Under the pieces are notes generated by a model. It saw nothing but the letters and a program-made list of their open reading frames with translations, had not been told where the DNA came from and did no database searches. Shown piece after piece: positions 61,356 to 64,000 of a DNA stretch of 64,000 nucleotides. The first letter of the stretch is position 1. Each line of letters opens with the position of its first letter. The DNA lies in the NCBI GenBank assembly GCA_964581535.1, contig CAZOOW010000004.1, forward strand, positions 1-64,000, read 5' to 3'. Both the position numbers and the translations under genes were made by a program. Source of the stretch: CAZOOW01 sp964581535. GTDB lineage: Bacteria > Patescibacteriota > Saccharimonadia > Saccharimonadales > Saccharimonadaceae.

Positions 61356-61520
61356 ATGTCAAAATTCCTTCTATGGATCTGTATCGGAGTATTTGGAGGG
61401 GTATTTTCGTTACTTCCAATGCTATGGGGGTCCAGTGACATTTTTCTCATCACGATACTTTCAACGGTTGGCGGAATCGTTGGCATATGGGTCTGGTATA
61501 GATGGTTCCGATACACATAA
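61356..61520 (+). CDS. 54-residue two-TM membrane protein
   Basis: It starts MSKFLLWICIGVFGGVFSLL and has a second hydrophobic segment (IFLITILSTVGGIVGIWVWY), ending RWFRYT. GGAGAT lies 5 nt before the ATG, inside the end of the preceding gene. Possibly a small inner-membrane protein of the GlsB/YeaQ type, but that is a weak resemblance. Confidence 0.6.
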   Translation: MSKFLLWICIGVFGGVFSLLPMLWGSSDIFLITILSTVGGIVGIWVWYRWFRYT

Positions 61521-61559
61521 ACAGTTGTCTTTCACTGTTGTTTCGCGCATACTTATGAT

Positions 61560-62687
61560 ATGAAAGTCAAAATTGATATAGAGACAAAGGTATTCGTACG
61601 TCTCGTTCTTGTAGTATTTGCTTTTGGTCTAGCGATCTTAGCGGTTTATAAAGCGCGAACTGCGCTGACACTGCTTGCTACTGCCTTATTCTTGGCGCTC
61701 GCATTGAACCCGCCCGTTTCAAAGATTTCTAAACAGTTACCGGGCAATAGCAGAATAGGTGCAACTGCACTCGCCTATCTACTTGTTCTCGCGTTACTGG
61801 GCGGTTTTTTAGTTCTTGTGGTGCCTCCCGTCGTAGAACAAACGTCAAAATTTGCCGCTACGGTACCGACGCTTATTGATGACCTCGGGAAACAAAAAAC
61901 AATTTTTGACGACTTTATTCAAAAGTATGGACTTGAGTCAACCGTTGAAAACGCAATAAACAGTGCAAAGAGTCAGGCTACGGAAATCGCATCAAATCTT
62001 GGCAATATTTTGGTGGGAAGCTTCGGGGCGCTACTGAATGGACTTGCTAGCACTGTCCTCGTACTTGTGCTTACGTTTTTGATGCTCATCGAGGGCCCGA
62101 CGTGGATGGGAAGGCTGTGGGGTCTATATGATGACCCGGTTCGACTCGAGCGGCATAAAAACCTCGTCAAACGAATGTATAAGGTGGTGACCGGTTTTGT
62201 GAACGGACAAGTAGCTGTCGCCACAATTGCGTCGCTAACCACGCTCGTCGCCCTGCTTGCTATAACTGCCACGCTGGATTTGCCGACTAACTTGGCAGTT
62301 CCACTTGCAGTTATCATTTTCTTCACGAACATGATTCCGATGATAGGATCCACAATCGGTGGTTCGCTCGTAGCCTTAGTATTACTGTTAAATTCATGGA
62401 CTGCTGCTGTCGCGTTTTTAATCTTCTTCCTGATTTATCAGCAGATAGAAAACAACTTTATTTCCCCAACTATCCAGGCAAAAAATGTTGAACTCTCCGC
62501 GCTGCTTATTTTGTCTGCGATCCTGGTTGGTGGTTCACTATACGGATTACTTGGCGCACTCGTGGCTATACCGGTTGCAGGCTGTTTACGCGTACTCTGG
62601 CTAGACAATCTAGACTATGCAAGGAGAAAACGCGAGAGTTTGACAAAGAATCCATTGAAGAAAATCGCAAAAGCGGCAAAATCTTAG
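61560..62687 (+). CDS. AI-2E family (TqsA/YdiK-like) permease
   Basis: This 375-residue protein has about eight TM helices, an early ALNPPVSKISKQLP motif, a soluble helical loop (about 90-150), and the C-terminal FFTNMIPMIGSTIGGSLVAL and YQQIENNFISPTIQAKNVELS blocks typical of the family. Substrates vary (autoinducer-2, Na+/H+). CATACT lies 6 nt before the ATG. The 3' end overlaps cysS by 4 nt. Confidence 0.9.
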   Translation: MKVKIDIETKVFVRLVLVVFAFGLAILAVYKARTALTLLATALFLALALNPPVSKISKQLPGNSRIGATALAYLLVLALLGGFLVLVVPPVVEQTSKFAATVPTLIDDLGKQKTIFDDFIQKYGLESTVENAINSAKSQATEIASNLGNILVGSFGALLNGLASTVLVLVLTFLMLIEGPTWMGRLWGLYDDPVRLERHKNLVKRMYKVVTGFVNGQVAVATIASLTTLVALLAITATLDLPTNLAVPLAVIIFFTNMIPMIGSTIGGSLVALVLLLNSWTAAVAFLIFFLIYQQIENNFISPTIQAKNVELSALLILSAILVGGSLYGLLGALVAIPVAGCLRVLWLDNLDYARRKRESLTKNPLKKIAKAAKS

Positions 62688-64000
62688 TCGATCAAATGAT
62701 ACCAGTAACTACCGTACTGTGTATCGTTCAAGGCAATCCCACGAGCCAGTAAGTCGTTACGAATCTCATCAGATCGTTGCCAGTTCTTTTCAGAGCGCGC
62801 AGTGAGTCGTTCCTGAATAAGCCGAATATCATCATCGGATATATCCGGCGTTTTTGCCAGGAGAAGTATGCCCAGAAGATCCTCTATTGCCTTAAGGAAA
62901 GCATCGAACGCCGTACGCTCGATTGATCGAGGGTCTGACTTTTCGATAGCATCAAATGCTTTGTCGATTGCTTTAAGTGCTTCTGGCGTGTTGAGATCAT
63001 CATGTAATGCTTCACGTATAACGTTTGGGGCAGAAAGTAGTACCCTGTTGGTGTCGTCATCTTCTCTACTGAACTCTTTAGCTTCCGAGCTATCTGATTC
63101 AAGCTGGTGTCGTAGGCAGCTGAGCATTAACCAGCGATGATACCTGTTACGTGCGCTCACAAGATTCTCGAAGCTAAAGTTTGTCTCTGTTCGGTAATGA
63201 CTCTGCAGAATAAAAAGTCGGAAATCCATTGTCGAAAAGCCTTTTTTGGTAATGTCACTCAACGTGTAGCTATTATTAAGGCTTTTAGAGAGTTTCGTAC
63301 CATCCGAGAGTAGGTGCGCGCAGTGGAGCCAGTAGTTTGCAAATGGTTTACCGGTAGCTGCTTCACTTTGGGCAATTTCGTTTGTGTGATGTACAGGTAT
63401 GTGGTCGATCCCTCCTGTATGGATGTCGAGGGTTTCGCCGAGGTATTGCATTGCCATAGCCGAGCATTCGATATGCCATCCCGGTTGTCCTTTGCCCCAT
63501 GGACTCTCCCATTCCATCGTTCTGGATTCGCCAGCAGGCGTCAGCCGCCACAGCACAAAATCACTAATGTTTCGTTTTCTTTTATTAAACTCTACTCGTG
63601 CTCCAGCTTTTTGGGCGTCGAGATCAAGATGGGCGAAATCAGCATATTTTGGAAATCGGCTTGTATCATAATAAACACCGTCGTCTAGTACATAGGTATA
63701 GCCTCTATCTTCTAGTTGTCGAATAAGGTCTATTTGAATGTCGATGTGCTCTGTCGCTTTTGTTAAATGTTCCGGAGGAAGAATATTTAGCGAAGTCATG
63801 CCTTCGAGGAAACGGTTTGTATAGCGCTCTGCGATGTCCCATTCGCTCACTCCCTCTTTACGGGCACCTTTACTCATCTTATCCTCGCCCTCATCAGCAT
63901 CACTGACGAGGTGGCCAACATCCGTTATATTCATAACACGTTCAACACTGAGTCCCTCTGAGAGTAAAAGGCGTACCAGAATGTCCCAGCGAATAAACGC
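62684..64000 (-). CDS. cysS: cysteine--tRNA ligase (5' end beyond window)
   Basis: The reading frame stays open to the window edge, with WDILVRLLLSEGLSVERVMNITDVGH before the first internal ATG (split at GLSV), so the HIGH motif lies outside. Visible: ISDFVLWR, WHIECSAMAMQYLG (zinc/active site), DIHTGGIDHIPVHHTNEIAQSE (split at DHIP) and the KMSKS-type KLSKSLNN. The C-terminal DALR-like helical domain is complete. Confidence 0.95.
   Translation of the reverse strand, partial: AFIRWDILVRLLLSEGLSVERVMNITDVGHLVSDADEGEDKMSKGARKEGVSEWDIAERYTNRFLEGMTSLNILPPEHLTKATEHIDIQIDLIRQLEDRGYTYVLDDGVYYDTSRFPKYADFAHLDLDAQKAGARVEFNKRKRNISDFVLWRLTPAGESRTMEWESPWGKGQPGWHIECSAMAMQYLGETLDIHTGGIDHIPVHHTNEIAQSEAATGKPFANYWLHCAHLLSDGTKLSKSLNNSYTLSDITKKGFSTMDFRLFILQSHYRTETNFSFENLVSARNRYHRWLMLSCLRHQLESDSSEAKEFSREDDDTNRVLLSAPNVIREALHDDLNTPEALKAIDKAFDAIEKSDPRSIERTAFDAFLKAIEDLLGILLLAKTPDISDDDIRLIQERLTARSEKNWQRSDEIRNDLLARGIALNDTQYGSYWYHLID

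Overview
The window looks like a chromosome segment of a Candidatus Saccharibacteria (TM7, Patescibacteria) bacterium. The reasons are compact bacterial code-11 genes, a full F-type ATP synthase operon, glutaredoxin, sortase, LemA/TPM, PEGA and DUF4367-like envelope proteins, no amino-acid or cofactor biosynthesis apart from queuosine steps, and many start codons only 5-9 nt from a -10 hexamer (leaderless messages). The lineage call is inference from gene content; no 16S gene is present.

Layout. 1-9,900: tRNA-Glu, small and secreted proteins, yajQ, a queuosine set (queA, tgt, yhhQ), a NatAB-like ABC exporter, and a DUF3048 / histidine kinase / receiver operon. 9,900-20,400: gltX, envelope proteins (DUF4367-like, PEGA, sortase), tRNA-Leu, a pair of unrecognised proteins that both show PD-(D/E)XK-like signatures, a YjeF-like kinase, a HAD phosphatase and exonuclease III. 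20,400-27,450: pyrH, smpB, a glycan cluster of two glycoside hydrolase-like proteins and two GT4 glycosyltransferases, and a CobO-like ATPase. 27,488-27,750: a strongly promoted, highly folded non-coding RNA on the minus strand with its own terminator. 27,800-31,000: ABC-F ATPase, glutaredoxin and small proteins. 31,041-37,557: atpB-E-F-H-A-(extra ORF)-G-D-C. 37,589-40,280: a membrane protein, a tRNA-dihydrouridine synthase, then a roughly 520-nt structured RNA whose 5' end folds like a tRNA with an abnormally long anticodon arm, preceded by a 44-residue Cys-rich protein. 40,285-48,092: UvrD/RecB-type helicase-nuclease, an RlmD-like methyltransferase, TPM and LemA, and a PAP2 protein.

48,105-56,700 is the accessory region: a mobile element integrated at the 3' end of tRNA-Gln(TTG). 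It encodes a large serine recombinase and, behind a structured leader, a six-gene set of small membrane/envelope proteins. Facing that set is a 1,025-residue membrane protein. The ends share a 7-bp core with an intact, inverted attP-like site inside the element. This makes two long inverted-repeat pairs (126 bp around the recombinase, 181 bp around the cargo) and gives the recombinase gene a different C-terminal tail in each context. A second layer, a 21-bp duplication of the tRNA 3' end, suggests repeated use of this site.

56,700-64,000 returns to core genes: a YegP-like protein, a VIT1-like transporter, a second ABC exporter, an FAD-linked oxidase, two tiny membrane proteins, an AI-2E family permease and the C-terminal part of cysS running off the window end.
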